Shown one piece after another: positions 22,877 to 33,377 of a stretch of DNA of 64,000 nt. The position numbers and the translations under genes were made by a program. The DNA comes from Blepharisma stoltei. Its lineage: Eukaryota > Ciliophora > Heterotrichea > Heterotrichida > Blepharismidae. Below the pieces are notes generated by a model. That model searched no databases. It was not told the DNA's origin and was given only the letters and a program-made list of their open reading frames with translations. The stretch spans positions 62,001-126,000 of the forward strand of contig CAJZBQ010000027.1 of the NCBI GenBank assembly GCA_914767885.1, in the 5' to 3' direction. Positions within the stretch are counted from its first letter, which is position 1, and each line of letters opens with the position of its first letter.

Positions 22877-25800
22877 ATGATTGAGTCTTTCGTCCGCCGA
22901 AACTCAGTCTCTCATGTAGAAAATGAAAACTTATTAAAATTCAAAAAGAGAAACTCTTATATTGACCTTCTAAAAGGCATAGAAGGAGAAGATTCATTAA
23001 GTCAAGCTGGTAGAAGGGTTAGGTTAAGGTTAACTTATTATTGAAAACTCCCAGTAGCACCTATCGGTGTGATTCTCCACCTTGGTTCATTGTTGGGCCG
23101 CCTGCCGCTGCCTTAAGGGTAAACTTCTTCGCATGAGGCTCGCATCGAACCGCGAGTGAGTGGGCTGGGTCGCCGTGCCGTACATCAGACTTGGGCTGTC
23201 ATTCTAGAAAATTCGTTTTCTTTGAATTTTCTGGTTAAGCTGTCGCCAAGATAGAACTCGTCGCCCAGAATGCAACGCCTGGTATCGCGCTAGGAAGCCG
23301 CCAGACCGGTCACATAGACTTTGCTGGGCTTTCCTTTTCCAACGCCGAGTCCATCTCTACCAAGAGGTAAAACCTTGATCCAGGAATGAGCTGCGGTCAG
23401 CCTAATCCGACATTGTGCTCCACCTAAACCAAGTAAAATCTGGCCTGATGCACATCACCGAACTCCATCCTCTCTTCCACAAGATCTCTGGTTATCCCTG
23501 CAGATGTTAAGAGTGTGGGTTGGTTCGCAGTGCCATTTTATATATATGTCAAGCTGGTAGAAACAATTTATTTATACTAATTAGAATGGTATTAGAGCTA
23601 AAACCCTCAGAGCGGACTCCTGAAATGATTGAAAAAGTATACCAATGAACTAAAAACCTTAAATTTTTCCAAAAATTAACAGAAGCAAATTCAGTAGAAA
23701 CTCATATAGCTTGTTGCAATTATCTTCAATATGAGTTTCATGAGGCAGGGTCTCTTGTAATAAAACAAGGTGATATGGGAACAAAGTTTTATATTATCTT
23801 AGATGGAAAAGTAAGCGTTATTAGAGAAGATGAAGGCGAAGATACTTTTGAAATGGCTGAGCTTGGGACAGGAGAAGCATTTGGTGAGAGAGCATTAATG
23901 CTTGGAGTTCCAAGGGCTTGTAGTATAAAATGTATTACAAACTGCAGCCTAGGTGTACTAGAGATTAGTGACTATAAGAAAGTACTTGACTCATTTATGG
24001 AAGAAAAGTACAATTTATTAATAGCTATGCTTAGAGAGTATATATTAATGTCGACCTGCCCTATTAGGATAATAGTCAAGACCTTATGGTCACGGAGAAC
24101 TGGGACGGACTCTGAGCTGCTAATCAAGTGCAGACTCAAGAGAAGACTCCATGGATCCCTGCCTTGTGGCTTTAGTCTTGGGGGTATGTGGCTTATGGAT
24201 TTCTGAGGCTCTCAACGGGTGATTTGAGTAGCTTGGTTTCAAGGAGGAGACAGAAGTTACCGGAAGTAGCATCCACATTTGGGGGAAAGACCCTCTGGCC
24301 TGGAGTTGAAAAGTGCTGAGCCTCCCATACGGGAGATCTTTAGTAACTTTAATAACCTAACCTGTGCTTAGAGAATTTCCAATATTTAAAAACAGTTCTA
24401 GGCATTATTTGCAAAGGCTAACTTATCAATTTAAGCCTAGAAAATACCAAAAGAAGCAGTGTGTTTACAAAGAAGGAGATCCTACAAGTGAGGTCTTTAT
24501 AATACAAAAAGGGGAATTTAATTTATCAAAAAAACTAAAAATTTCTTTACAATCCTCAAAAGCTTTCCCAAAAACTTCAAATTTAAAAAATAAAAAAATT
24601 TCTAAGAATGCCCAAATTGTGTCGCTAAGTAAAGGCTGCATGTTTGGAGAAGAAGAAATTTTATCAGGACTTGATAATAGATCGACCTCTTGCTTTTGTG
24701 TATCTGATGAAGGGCATGTGTTAGTTATAAGTAAAGAAAGTTTCAAAAAAAATATTTTAAAAAGTGAAGATGCTGTTGATTTTTTAAGAAAAAGAACTGA
24801 AAATAAGCTTGCCTCAAGACAAACAACTATAGATCAAAATCTTTATTTGCAGAAATTGCACTCAGGAATTATACCTATAAGGGTTAATGAGACTCCTCCA
24901 CCAATTTCTCCATTAAAACAATTACCACCTATGCCGATAAATGCAAGTAAGCCACAATCTTCAAAGTACCCAGTGACCTCAAGAGACTTTTCTAATATAA
25001 GTCCTATTCGTGACCTATCTGTAGCTGAAAGCCGATGCAAATCTCCTGATGAAAAAGGTTCTCTTTCGCTAAGAAAAAGTTCTCAGCCTGTGGTTCCTCC
25101 TCTGTTTAATTCTTTTAACACACCAATTACACCCAGTGTAATTTCTGACTCAAAAAATCCAAGCCCATCACGAAAGTTGCAAAAAAGTGAATCGATGCCA
25201 ATATTTAGTAATTCTTCTAGAAAATCAACTATACGTCCTATTGAAGACTATATAAATAGCTCGAGAAAAAAGCCAGAAAAACTTTATAAAGTCAAAGAAA
25301 TTGTGAATATTCATACCCATATGATGAAAATAAAAAACCTTAAAAAAGAAGCATCAAAACATTTTATAAGGACTTGTCGTGGGAAAACCCTGACCTCATC
25401 AGCTTTGCTAGAAATTGATGTTTATGCTGATGATAAATAAGCTCTTTGTCCGCGACAGGACGGGAATTTACACCCCTATATGCTTATCGTCCTTGAGGGA
25501 TTCGAACCCTCCTCGCAGCTGCAGGCAAGGGATTCGTATGACCGATCTTGGCCTCCATGATTCTGAAACCTATAGACCAAAACATGGGGAGAAACTTTCA
25601 ATTTCTTGCTGGACAAATATCACTTTTGAGCCCTGTTCGAAGGACTCATCATTCTCTCGGAGCTTCTACTGTCTTGTCCTTTCCAATGATGATTCCAAAG
25701 GTAAAAACTCAAGTCCCCGGATTAGTTCCTTTGACCAAAGAAAACTAAGCCCAACAGATATAAAGATTATCCTGCCTCTTACTGCCCTTTCTATTCACAC

Positions 25801-25965
25801 TGGGTTGTAGTCTGTTGTTGTTGTTGTTTTTGAAGAAATAGGGTCAGAAGGTTTGATTTCCGTCAGCCCCCATTTTTTTATGTATATTTAGAAATTGATA
25901 AAGATTGTGAGTCCCCTATAAGAATTGAAAAAAGTAAATTATCAAGAAAATCTTCTATGCTTTAA
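22877..25965 (+). CDS. Cyclic-nucleotide-binding protein, paralogue 2
   Basis: Segments 22877-23015, 23563-24037, 24375-25419 and 25900-25965 (1725 nt, 574 residues, one more than paralogue 1). It aligns with paralogue 1 throughout, from MIESFVRRNSVS to a C-terminus SKLSRKSSML, with CNB cassette GEAFGERALM-LGVPRACSI. One in-frame TGA in KVYQ-W-TKN is Trp. Three retroposon-like insertions interrupt it, each with its own target-site duplication, and all three vanish cleanly in the rebuilt frame. Without their removal the protein would stop near residue 50. Expression requires somatic excision of all three; alternatively this germline copy is dying, but the intact frame argues against that. Confidence 0.88.
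23016..23547 (-). mobile_element. Retroposon-like insertion with telomere-like tail
   Basis: 532 bp, GC-richer than its surroundings, TSD GTCAAGCTGGTAGAA at 23001-23015 and 23548-23562. The minus-strand 3' tail is TTAACCTTAACCTAACC-like and the minus-strand 5' end ATATATATAAAATGGC. No coding capacity seen. Confidence 0.88.
24038..24364 (+). mobile_element. Retroposon-like insertion, family shared with 38073-38618 and 46991-47076
   Basis: 327 bp, TSD TGCTTAGAGA (24028-24037 and 24365-24374). Starts GTATATATTAATGTCGACCTG and ends with tail TTTAATAACCTAACC. Shares GTCGACCTGCCCTATT, GAACTGGGACGGACTC and CTCCC-TACGGGAG blocks with the other two copies. Confidence 0.88.
25420..25888 (-). mobile_element. 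Retroposon-like insertion with tRNA-like B box
   Basis: 469 bp, TSD TAGAAATTGAT (25409-25419 and 25889-25899). The minus strand contains GAGGGTTCGAATCCCTC (a T-arm-like 5-bp stem with 7-nt loop, 25500-25516), preceded about 45 nt upstream by an A-box-like GGCCAAGATCGG. The minus-strand 5' end ATATACATAAAAAAATGG resembles that of other insertions. A GTTGTTGTTGTTGTT microsatellite lies near 25815. Confidence 0.82.
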
Positions 25966-26196
25966 AAGCATATTAAATTTGTATCCAAAATCTATTCAAA
26001 TCTTTATATTATTTATCAGTTATATATTATTTATTACAAGAAATAGAAAAGCGCTCCCTATAAAATAGTTTTTATCGTTAAATCTATATTATTAATCAAT
26101 ACAAATTTATGAATAAAGAAAATTATTTAAATAGTGATTTATAGACTTATGATTTTATTGTAAAAATTATTTTATTTCTTAATTTCTATTGTTATA

Positions 26197-28036
26197 CTAT
26201 GAAGGAATCAGTTCACTTGCATACATCTGGTCATACTCTTTCACCACATTTTGATACAGTACAGACTCTTCTTCAAAAGGTCTGATTTCTACAGAAACTC
26301 TTTTATGCGGCTGTTTATCGCAGCACATGTTTAAGAAGTTTTTTATCTTGCTTTGCTCTGGTTTGAAAAAAGAAATTTTAAAATCTTCATTGTTTTCTGC
26401 ATGCTTTTTTGAGCTAGAAAAACGCTCATTTGTAGTTGTATTACTTACTCCCCCTTTAAATTGGAACAAAAAATTTTGTTCCAATTTAAAGGGGGGTTAA
26501 GAAAATTTTTTTATAAAAAAAAATCAATATAAAATTTATATAGAAAAAATTATATAGTTATGATTTTTGTCTATAAAATTTTATAAAATTGAATTTTGTT
26601 CCAATTTAAAAGGGGGTCAACTCCAAAAAAATGGAAATTTTATCTATATTTTATTCCAATTTAAATGGGGGAGTTAAGAAATTCTGATAATGAATTGTTA
26701 CTAAAATTGTGAGCGGAATTAAAGCAATCGCTGATAAAACGCCAAAAATGTAAGCCAATAAATGGCTTTCACTTAAAGATATATCTACAAACCCACTTAT
26801 ATGTGAAGAACTATCTAGGGTTTGTGCGCAAATAGCAACTGTTAAGGCAAAAGTCACCCATAAGGAATTGATAAAAGCAAAAAAAAATCCTAAATTTCTC
26901 GCTCCAATGCAGTTATTGACCCAAGGACAATGATGGTCAAATTTTTCTACACATTTATCACAGATTTGGCAATGTCTAGATCTGGCTGGTCTATATATTT
27001 TACAGTCCGGACAGATAAGGTGGCTTTCGTATTTTTCATATAGCTGGAAATGACTTGCATTTGAGTGCTCTATATACCCTGGGTTTCGTAGACTTACACA
27101 AAGGAAAAAAATGAATGTAAGGATAATTACACCAAAATAGATGTAGCCTATGAATTCTTCAGCGTATTGGAGATTAAAGAGAATCATTGATAATGTCCCA
27201 GAAAGGAATAAAGTAAGAAATACAGAGACTGACATATATGTGTATTTTGGTGGCCTTAAAGGAGGCTTTAGTGCACATTCAGATCATATTCTTGGAGGTT
27301 TCAGCAAAGCAGAAATTGCATAATCTTTATCATTTCTTGCGATATCAATTGGTGTTTTCCCTGATGAATCTTTTGCAAACCGATCAGCTCCTTTGATTAG
27401 TAAACATTTTATAATCCTTTGATTTTTAGCAATAACAGCTAAATGCAAAGGTGTATGACCATCAGCATCAGGCTGATTTAAAGAGCATCCCATTGAGATT
27501 AAAATAGACGCTGGAATTTCACAGCCCATATAGCACGACCAATGCAGCGGTGTGCTATTTTTCTGGTCCAAAGGCTCCATGCTCATTCCAATTTCTTTAA
27601 AATAAGTCAGTACAAGTGGCTGGTCTCCTTGAGCAGCAATATGAACCACTCCAAGCCCTTGTAAGTTCACTGCATTAATATCTGCACCAATTTCTATTAA
27701 AAGTTTGACTATTTTCTATGTAAGTTTTACAAGACTTCCTTTAAATGCACCAAAATGAAGCGCTGTAAATCCTTCATCTGTTTTCATATTGACTCATTCT
27801 TTTAATATTTTTGGAGCCTCAAATCCACAAGATTGATTAATCTATATTGATAATACGTGAGTGACCAAAAATTCTAAGACTGCATAGTTTCCTTTTAAGC
27901 TTGAAATGTGTAGAGCTGTGTATAATTTTGAATCCAAGCACTTATGAGGGTAAATTTCAAGCTTACGAATAAGACGATAGATCTCAACTATTTCACCTTT
28001 ATGAATAGAATTAAGAAAAAGTTGAGATTCAGACAT
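26197..28036 (-). CDS. Ankyrin-repeat DHHC palmitoyltransferase
   Basis: Segments 26197-26447, 26677-27715, 27731-27841 and 27857-28036 (1581 nt, 526 residues) after removing one MITE and two 15-nt introns. The N-terminal about 230 residues hold ankyrin repeats ([47 protein letters not shown]). Then come hydrophobic segments, a CxxC-rich zinc module ([21 protein letters not shown]) and the catalytic DHHC at about residues 357-360 followed by PWVNNCIG, then two more membrane spans. This is the AKR1/HIP14 architecture: S-acylation of proteins at Golgi or vesicle membranes. A TGA in PPRI-W-SEC is Trp. C-terminus after the MITE site is SNTTTNERF. Confidence 0.92.
26448..26673. mobile_element. MITE family B, copy (TSD TTA)
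   Basis: 226 bp, ends CTCCCCCTTTAAATTGGAAC and inverse, flanked by TTA. Removal gives [15 protein letters not shown] in frame. Confidence 0.9.
27716..27730 (-). other. 15-nt spliceosomal intron
   Basis: Minus-strand GTAAAACTTACATAG. Removal gives [17 protein letters not shown]; contains an in-frame TAG if retained. Confidence 0.9.
27842..27856 (-). other. 15-nt spliceosomal intron
   Basis: Minus-strand GTATTATCAATATAG. Removal gives [14 protein letters not shown]; contains an in-frame TAG if retained. Confidence 0.9.
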
Positions 28037-28203
28037 TTTTGATTATGTGAAAAGACTAATTTATTAAGTTAACAAACTCTGATATTTTGATGTAAACTAA
28101 AATCATAATTTTAATTAATATTTGCGATTTTTTTATAATTTAAACACTGATTTTAGAATAAAAATAGAAATCGTATTTTTTTATATATTATAACTGAATA
28201 CTT

Positions 28204-30171
28204 ATGGAATACGGTTCTCTCGAACTAGAGAATAAACTGTTAAGAAAAGAAGTAGATTCTTTAAGGACTGTGCTAAAAGCAGTTAGTAGCAGCAGAGATT
28301 CTTCAAATGACTGCTTTAGCCCTATAGAAGAAGTTACTGACTCCTCCTCTGTAAGCGAACAAAATATTTTGTTCGCTCAAAGAGGGGTTAATTATCTTTT
28401 TTAAAATATTTATATATAAATTTTATTTTTTCAAAATTTGATCGCAAAATTGGAAATATGAAATTAATTTATCATTTAAATATCACAATATTATTTTATA
28501 AATTTTTTTTCGCTCACGGAGATTGGTTTTTATCTAAAACTAGGGATTTTTATAATGGTTTTATTCGTTCGCGGGGTGGGGAGTGAGTATTCGACTTATC
28601 CAACACATAGATCAGCATCTATGACTGAAATGCCATGAAACCCTTTGGCTTTTCCAAGTCCAAAAATCGATATAGTCCCTAAACCTATCACTGGTCAGCA
28701 AGATTTAATTTCAATGAAAGAAGAAATTGAAGAAGAACTTTATGAAATTGAACAAAGTATGAAAAATCTGAGATGCAAAGACATCAAAATTAAAAAAGAA
28801 ATGCAAAAAAATATAGATTTTCTAAAGCGATCTATCGAAAAAATTAGCGAAACTATTGAAAATAATGAAAGGCAGCAGCATCGACCTAAGAAATCGTGAG
28901 CAAGCGAAAATCGTACTTACTTAATTACTTAGCTTTTAAAATGTCAGGTTCTTAAGCAGGATAAATAAGATATGCATAGGCCGATCATTTTAAGTCCCAC
29001 TTAAGGACTTGTGGAGTATCCCACGAATAAAATGGTGTCGATGCCACCAAAATGGGAGGGATATCCAAATTTCTACGATCTACCTAAGCTGGACAGAAAC
29101 TACATGCGGGGCGTGTTGCCTAGCTCTAGACTTGCCTCTCCACGTGCTCGGCCTAAGGGTCAGCCTCCTCGGTGCTTCAAGCGGTGAACTCCTATGTATA
29201 TTAGAATCTTTTCGCTAACTGTCTTGGTCTATGTGCATAAAAATGGCATAGTGAGCCAACCTGCCTTCTTAACACCTGTAGCCAGACAGGAGTCCGGGGA
29301 CCTTGTGGAAGGCAGAGCAGCCTGTCTTGAGATTCCCTGGCAAGATTTTACTTGGTCAGGTGAAGCGCAATGTTGGGCTGACCGACCGCATGCTCACATC
29401 GAGGGCATGGTTTACCTTATGAGGAGATGGCTCACTAGAGTGGGAAAGGAAAATCCCAGCAAGGCCAGAGGGCGTTCGCTTGTCCAATCGGGCAATTTTT
29501 CCCAAGGGATACCAGGAGTTGTGCTTTGGGCGGCAAGTTTCAGTCTGACCAATAGCCTGACCAGAAAATTCCTTTTGAGTTTTCGAAAGGGCAACCCCGT
29601 TGACGTATAGCACTTTGACCCAGTGCCCTTATGTCCCTGATTTCTAGTGCAAGCCCTTGTCCGGATGGAGCACATGCCTTTAGTCTATGGAGCCTGACTG
29701 ACAAGCAAGAGGGTGGAGGGAACTAAGGAACATGAAAAGCAGACATAGCTGACTGGAAGCTACTCAATAATAATTTTAGTTAACCTTACCCTATGTGGTA
29801 AGCCTTGTTTTGCATTGTAGATAAAGGTGCATCAGATAACCGAATCCCATAATAATAACAATAAAATAAGCGGAGGAGAAAGTGTTTCTCTGAGATCACT
29901 TCCTTACGCCGGCATTTTATGATTATCAGCAAGCGAAAATCAGTATGAAGAATCTCTTTTATTTCAAGAACTGACAAGGCTGAGAAAAGAAAATTTTGAC
30001 TTGAAAGAAGAATTGAGGGCAACACGAACAAATTCTCCTGTAGTTTTTTCTAAAACTTCAGAGGATTTTCCATTTGGTAGTCAGAATTCAACAATAAGAA
30101 AAAATTTATCAAGCAGTCGTTATTTTCTTCAAAAAAATATCCCAAATAATTATAAACTATTTATTTTCTAA
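28204..30171 (+). CDS. Coiled-coil protein
   Basis: Segments 28204-28340, 28587-28912 and 29942-30171 (693 nt, 230 residues) after removing a MITE and a 1-kb composite retroposon. Begins MEYGSLELENKLLRKEVDSL, a heptad-containing helix, then an unstructured middle, a second coiled coil (EEIEEELYEIEQSMKNL) and a third (FQELTRLRKENFDLKEEL). Two TGA codons (MP-W-NPLAF and KKS-W-ASENQ) are Trp. Family not recognised. The next gene has similar composition and may be a distant paralogue. Confidence 0.78.
28341..28583. mobile_element. MITE family A, copy 6 (TSD TGA)
   Basis: 243 bp flanked by TGA on both sides. Removal with one TGA gives EEVTE-YSTYPTHRS in frame. There is no TA at the boundary. Confidence 0.87.
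28913..29927 (-). mobile_element. 1015-bp composite retroposon insertion
   Basis: TSD AGCAAGCGAAAATC at 28899-28912 and 29928-29941, without any TA. The minus-strand 5' end ATAATCATAAAATGCCGGCG matches other copies; the minus-strand tail is rich in TAAGT. Inside, about 29024 (GAATAAAATGGTGTCG) to about 29793 (TTAGTTAACCTTACCC) looks like a second, plus-oriented retroposon nested in it. Internal ORFs of 60-140 codons overlap on both strands and look spurious. Confidence 0.82.
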
Positions 30172-30291
30172 ATTTATCAAAAAATATTGACATTTTTATG
30201 CTAAAAATAGTTTTTATTAATAGTGCAAAGTATAACAGTATAAAGTCATACAGAAATCAATATTAATCCCATTGTAATTAATTCTTTAATT

Positions 30292-31682
30292 ATGAATTCT
30301 TTTAAAGATGATATTTGAACAAGCAACGACCCTCAGATTTTGCAGCAAAAAATAGAGCTGCTTAAAATTGAGCTCGAAGACTCAAAAAACAATGAAAATC
30401 ATCTTACTATCACCTTTATATTGGAGCAAAATATTGGTAAAATTCTATTTTTGGGATAAATTAACCCCCTTAAATTGAAAGATTTTTTCTTCCAATTTAA
30501 AGGGAGAGTTAAGTGTATGTATAATACCCTAATGAAAAACTTTACAGCTAAAGCTGAAAATTCATTTAGCGTAATATTAATTTAGGGCAAAATCACAAAT
30601 GAATTAAAACTTGTACGTGAGCAACATGAAAAAGAAATTGAATCAATTAAGACCCGACATAAGCGTGAGTTGGAATTTAGAGATATAAAAGAAAAGGATA
30701 TGCAAAACCGAATAAATGCAGCAAATGCTGAAAATATGGTGCTTAAGCAGGAATTAGAAAAAATAAATCAAGGATCAAAAATAAAGCATAATGCTTTTAT
30801 ATCTTTTCTCTAATATTTAGGGTTTTATATATTTATTAAAAAATTAAATTATTGCAAAATTCCAGCTAAATTGCAATTATTTTTACGAATTATAATTATT
30901 TTTGCAAGAAATTTGAAAATAAGCTGAAGGAGATGAATGAAAATTATAACAAAAATATAAAAATTCAAAGAGATGAAAATAATCAATTAAGGCATGAAAA
31001 TACCAAGCTTAAGCAACTTGTAGGGCTACAGTCATATGAGTTTCCAAAAGAATTAAAAAATTTTTGGGATAACTCAGAACAGCTTGACAGCAGAATTCAA
31101 GAAATTGAGCTTGAAAATCAAGCTAAAATTGATAAAATTGAGGGAGAAAAAATAAAAGCTGAAGAAACTGCAGAAATATGGAAAAAAGAATTAGAAGAGT
31201 TAGCAAGATTCGCTATAAACCAAAAATCTGCCAAAAAGCTGCCAATATCTCACAATAAAACCCAGACAACCCTAAAAATGCTTTCCCCGAGCTCAAAATC
31301 TCCTAAAAACATAATAAACCGAAGAGAAACCAAAGAATTTACTTTTAATAAAAATTTACCTGAAAAACAGTCAGGAGTCGATATAATCAGATCAAAATCT
31401 ATTGAAGCTAAAAAAGCATTAAATTACTATTATCTTTTAAAAAATAAAGAAGATTTAACTGAGAAACTAGCTGATAGAGAGTCAGAGATATCATTATTAC
31501 GAAAGAAAATCGCAGAAACCAAAATCAGTGCCCCATCATCTCCTATGTCCCAAAGTTTTGTTAAAATAGGGTCTGAGAGTACAGCCCCATCATTTATTTT
31601 TGGTATGAAAGGATATCCACATGATGAGGCACCATATAAAATTGATCAAGATCATCATCATCATCAATTATTCAGCAGGTAA
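30292..31682 (+). CDS. Coiled-coil protein
   Basis: Segments 30292-30406, 30512-30570, 30586-30788 and 30920-31682 (1140 nt, 379 residues) after removing a MITE B, a 15-nt intron and a 131-bp IES. Starts MNSFKDDI-W-TSNDPQ with Trp from TGA. Long coiled coil throughout (KLVREQHEKEIESIKTRHKR, RDENNQLRHENTKLKQL), then a basic Ser-rich part and a His-rich C-terminus (DQDHHHHQLFSR). Family not recognised. Confidence 0.78.
30407..30508. mobile_element. MITE family B, short copy (TSD TTA)
   Basis: 102 bp: TTA-CTATCACCTTTATATTGG ... CTTCCAATTTAAAGGGAGAG-TTA. Mostly terminal repeats only. Confidence 0.82.
30571..30585 (+). other. 15-nt spliceosomal intron
   Basis: GTAATATTAATTTAG, with an in-frame TAG if retained. 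Removal gives NSFS-GKITNELKLV. Confidence 0.85.
30789..30919. other. IES, 131 bp
   Basis: TA-bounded. Removal gives GSKIKH-KLKEMNENYN in frame. Confidence 0.7.
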
Positions 31683-31699
31683 GCCTGCAGCAAACCCTT

Positions 31700-32173
31700 A
31701 TGGGTTTTTTTGTTAATAATTTCCTTTTCTTCCTCATTTTCCATCCTTCTTTTTTCCTTTCACTCTCCTCTCTCAATTTCTCCATTAGCTTCTTCTTCTT
31801 CTTCTTCAGTGCCTCCATCAGTTCATCTTCAGAATCTCCTTCAATTTTGCCTGCTTCAATCCACCTTCACTTGCTGCTGCTTCATGCTGCCTTTTGTTTC
31901 TCCAGTGTTTTTTCTTTCGCTCTATTATGGCCTCATTTTTTATTTTCTTCTTTCTTGCCTTCCACATCATCTTACTTCTTCCATCTTCTGTCAAAATTGT
32001 GCCGAGAAATTTGTTTGAGAATTTGGTTGGCATTTCTGTTGGTTTCTGTTTGAAATTCTATTGAGCTTCTTGTTTGAATTTCTTTTGCGATTTCTTTTGA
32101 GTTTTCTGTTGAGATCTTCTAAAAGGATCCGAGATCTTCTAAAAGGATCCCTTTGAGATTTCTGCAGGTGTTT
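31700..32173. repeat. Low-complexity region with exact 20-bp tandem duplication
   Basis: 31700-32050 is pyrimidine-rich on the plus strand, equivalent to Lys/Glu-rich codons on the minus strand in two frames. 32111-32130 and 32131-32150 are identical copies of GAGATCTTCTAAAAGGATCC. It may be further coding sequence of the UBA gene after an unresolved IES, or 3' flank; no clean model was found. Confidence 0.5.
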
Positions 32174-32899
32174 TTAGGTTCCCTTTTTGATCTTTTCTTG
32201 GGGCTTGTGCTGGTGTCTCTGTTGGATTTCAATTGGAATATCTGTCGAGGATGCTGTTGGGATTTTGTTGAGTTTTATAGGCATTTTTGAGAATCCTGTT
32301 AGAATTTTTGTTGAGGCTGCTTTTGAGCTTTTTGCTGAAATTTCTGTTGAAGTTTCTGTCTGGATATCTTTCGGTCTTTTTGTTAACGTTTTTGTTGGTA
32401 TTTCTGTCTTTCCTGCCATTATTTCTATTTCAATTGCCCTGACGGAGTGAGTGGTCAGGATTGTTTCTCCGTAATCCAAGACTTCTCAATGCAATCCTGC
32501 AAGCAACTTTACTGCCATCTCGAGTTCTTCATTTTCTTCACTCAGTTCTTCTCTTCAACTGCCATCTTCTTCCCAATTTTTATCAATTTCTTCATCACAA
32601 AATTCATCATCTTCGAATAATCTCAGAAACACTAAGGCTTTTTCTAAGTTACCGCCGCATGCATTCAGCGCCATCTTTGCTTTTTCTTCCTCGTAGCCTA
32701 GCTCCATCAAGATTCCTTCATCAATCATTAGCATCTCTATCGCATCAAGTTCTCTCATTTCGTCTTCCTCTTCACTAGAATCATAATAAAACTTGTTTAT
32801 GTCAGCTATTTTCTTAGGTTTTTCCGCACCAATGCTGAATCTCCAATCAGAAATTGAAGCCGCCTTAGATGGTTTTTGTCCCTTTGGAAATGCTTCCAT
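32174..32899 (-). CDS. UBA-domain protein with repetitive C-terminus
   Basis: Continuous 241-residue frame with two TGA read as Trp (EDGS-W-REELS and GLH-W-EVLDY). Start at the ATG at 32899; upstream codons are AT-rich and not protein-like. Residues about 65-100 (EGILMELGYEEEKAKMALNA then CGGNLEKALVFLRL) form a canonical three-helix UBA domain that binds ubiquitin. The last about 95 residues are a degenerate Thr/Ile/Lys repeat (TEIPTKTLTKRPKDIQ) and may be an unremoved repeat rather than true protein. The 3' end of the gene is therefore uncertain. Confidence 0.7.
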
Positions 32900-33377
32900 T
32901 GAAAAAATAAAAAGTAAATTGATCAAGATCAGTATATTTATCTAGCTGAATATGCATAATTATTTAATAATTAAGAATTACCATTTTTAATAAGCTAAAG
33001 CGTATATGATGCTGAAAAAATGCCAAAAAATTATTAATTCTGCATATGCAATTGAATGCGAAAATTGTCGCAATTTATATATCACTCAAAAGTTTTACCC
33101 TCATTTACAAAAGTGCAAGAACTTAAGCGTAAATGATATTTAATTATAAATAGTGTAAATAATCTGCTCTGGATTAAGTTCTGTAGCATTAATACCATGC
33201 TAATGCTCTATTCTAATAATTAAATAGCTTAATTTCTTAGGTTTACGTTTAAATTTAATAAAATACGTATTATTCTAATTATAATAATTGCTTATTTTTT
33301 ATCTAAAAATATTTCCAGCTATAATACTTAATTGTAATATAATACCCTAATATTTAATTCCATAATCATTAGCAGTT
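32900..33377. other. Divergent intergenic region
   Basis: AT-rich. Presumably promoters of the UBA gene and the calpain-like gene. Nothing else recognised. Confidence 0.5.

Noticed and set aside
23016-23036. Telomere-like GGGTTAGGTTAAGG sequence as a chromosome end or breakage site
   Set aside because: It is the tail of a retroposon bounded by a 15-bp duplication, and coding sequence continues on both sides.
25440-25520. Genuine tRNA gene
   Set aside because: Only a T-arm and A/B-box-like parts are present; no acceptor stem or anticodon arm can be folded around them.
29009-29610. ORFs of 60-140 codons in the 1-kb insert (both strands)
   Set aside because: Overlapping ORFs on both strands in GC-richer repeat DNA; no domain-like sequence; the insert is bounded by a target-site duplication.
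32111-32150. Cloning-vector or linker contamination (BglII/BamHI sites in the duplicated 20-mer)
   Set aside because: Surrounding sequence is continuous AT-rich ciliate DNA without vector sequence; the sites occur by chance in AGATCT/GGATCC-like text.
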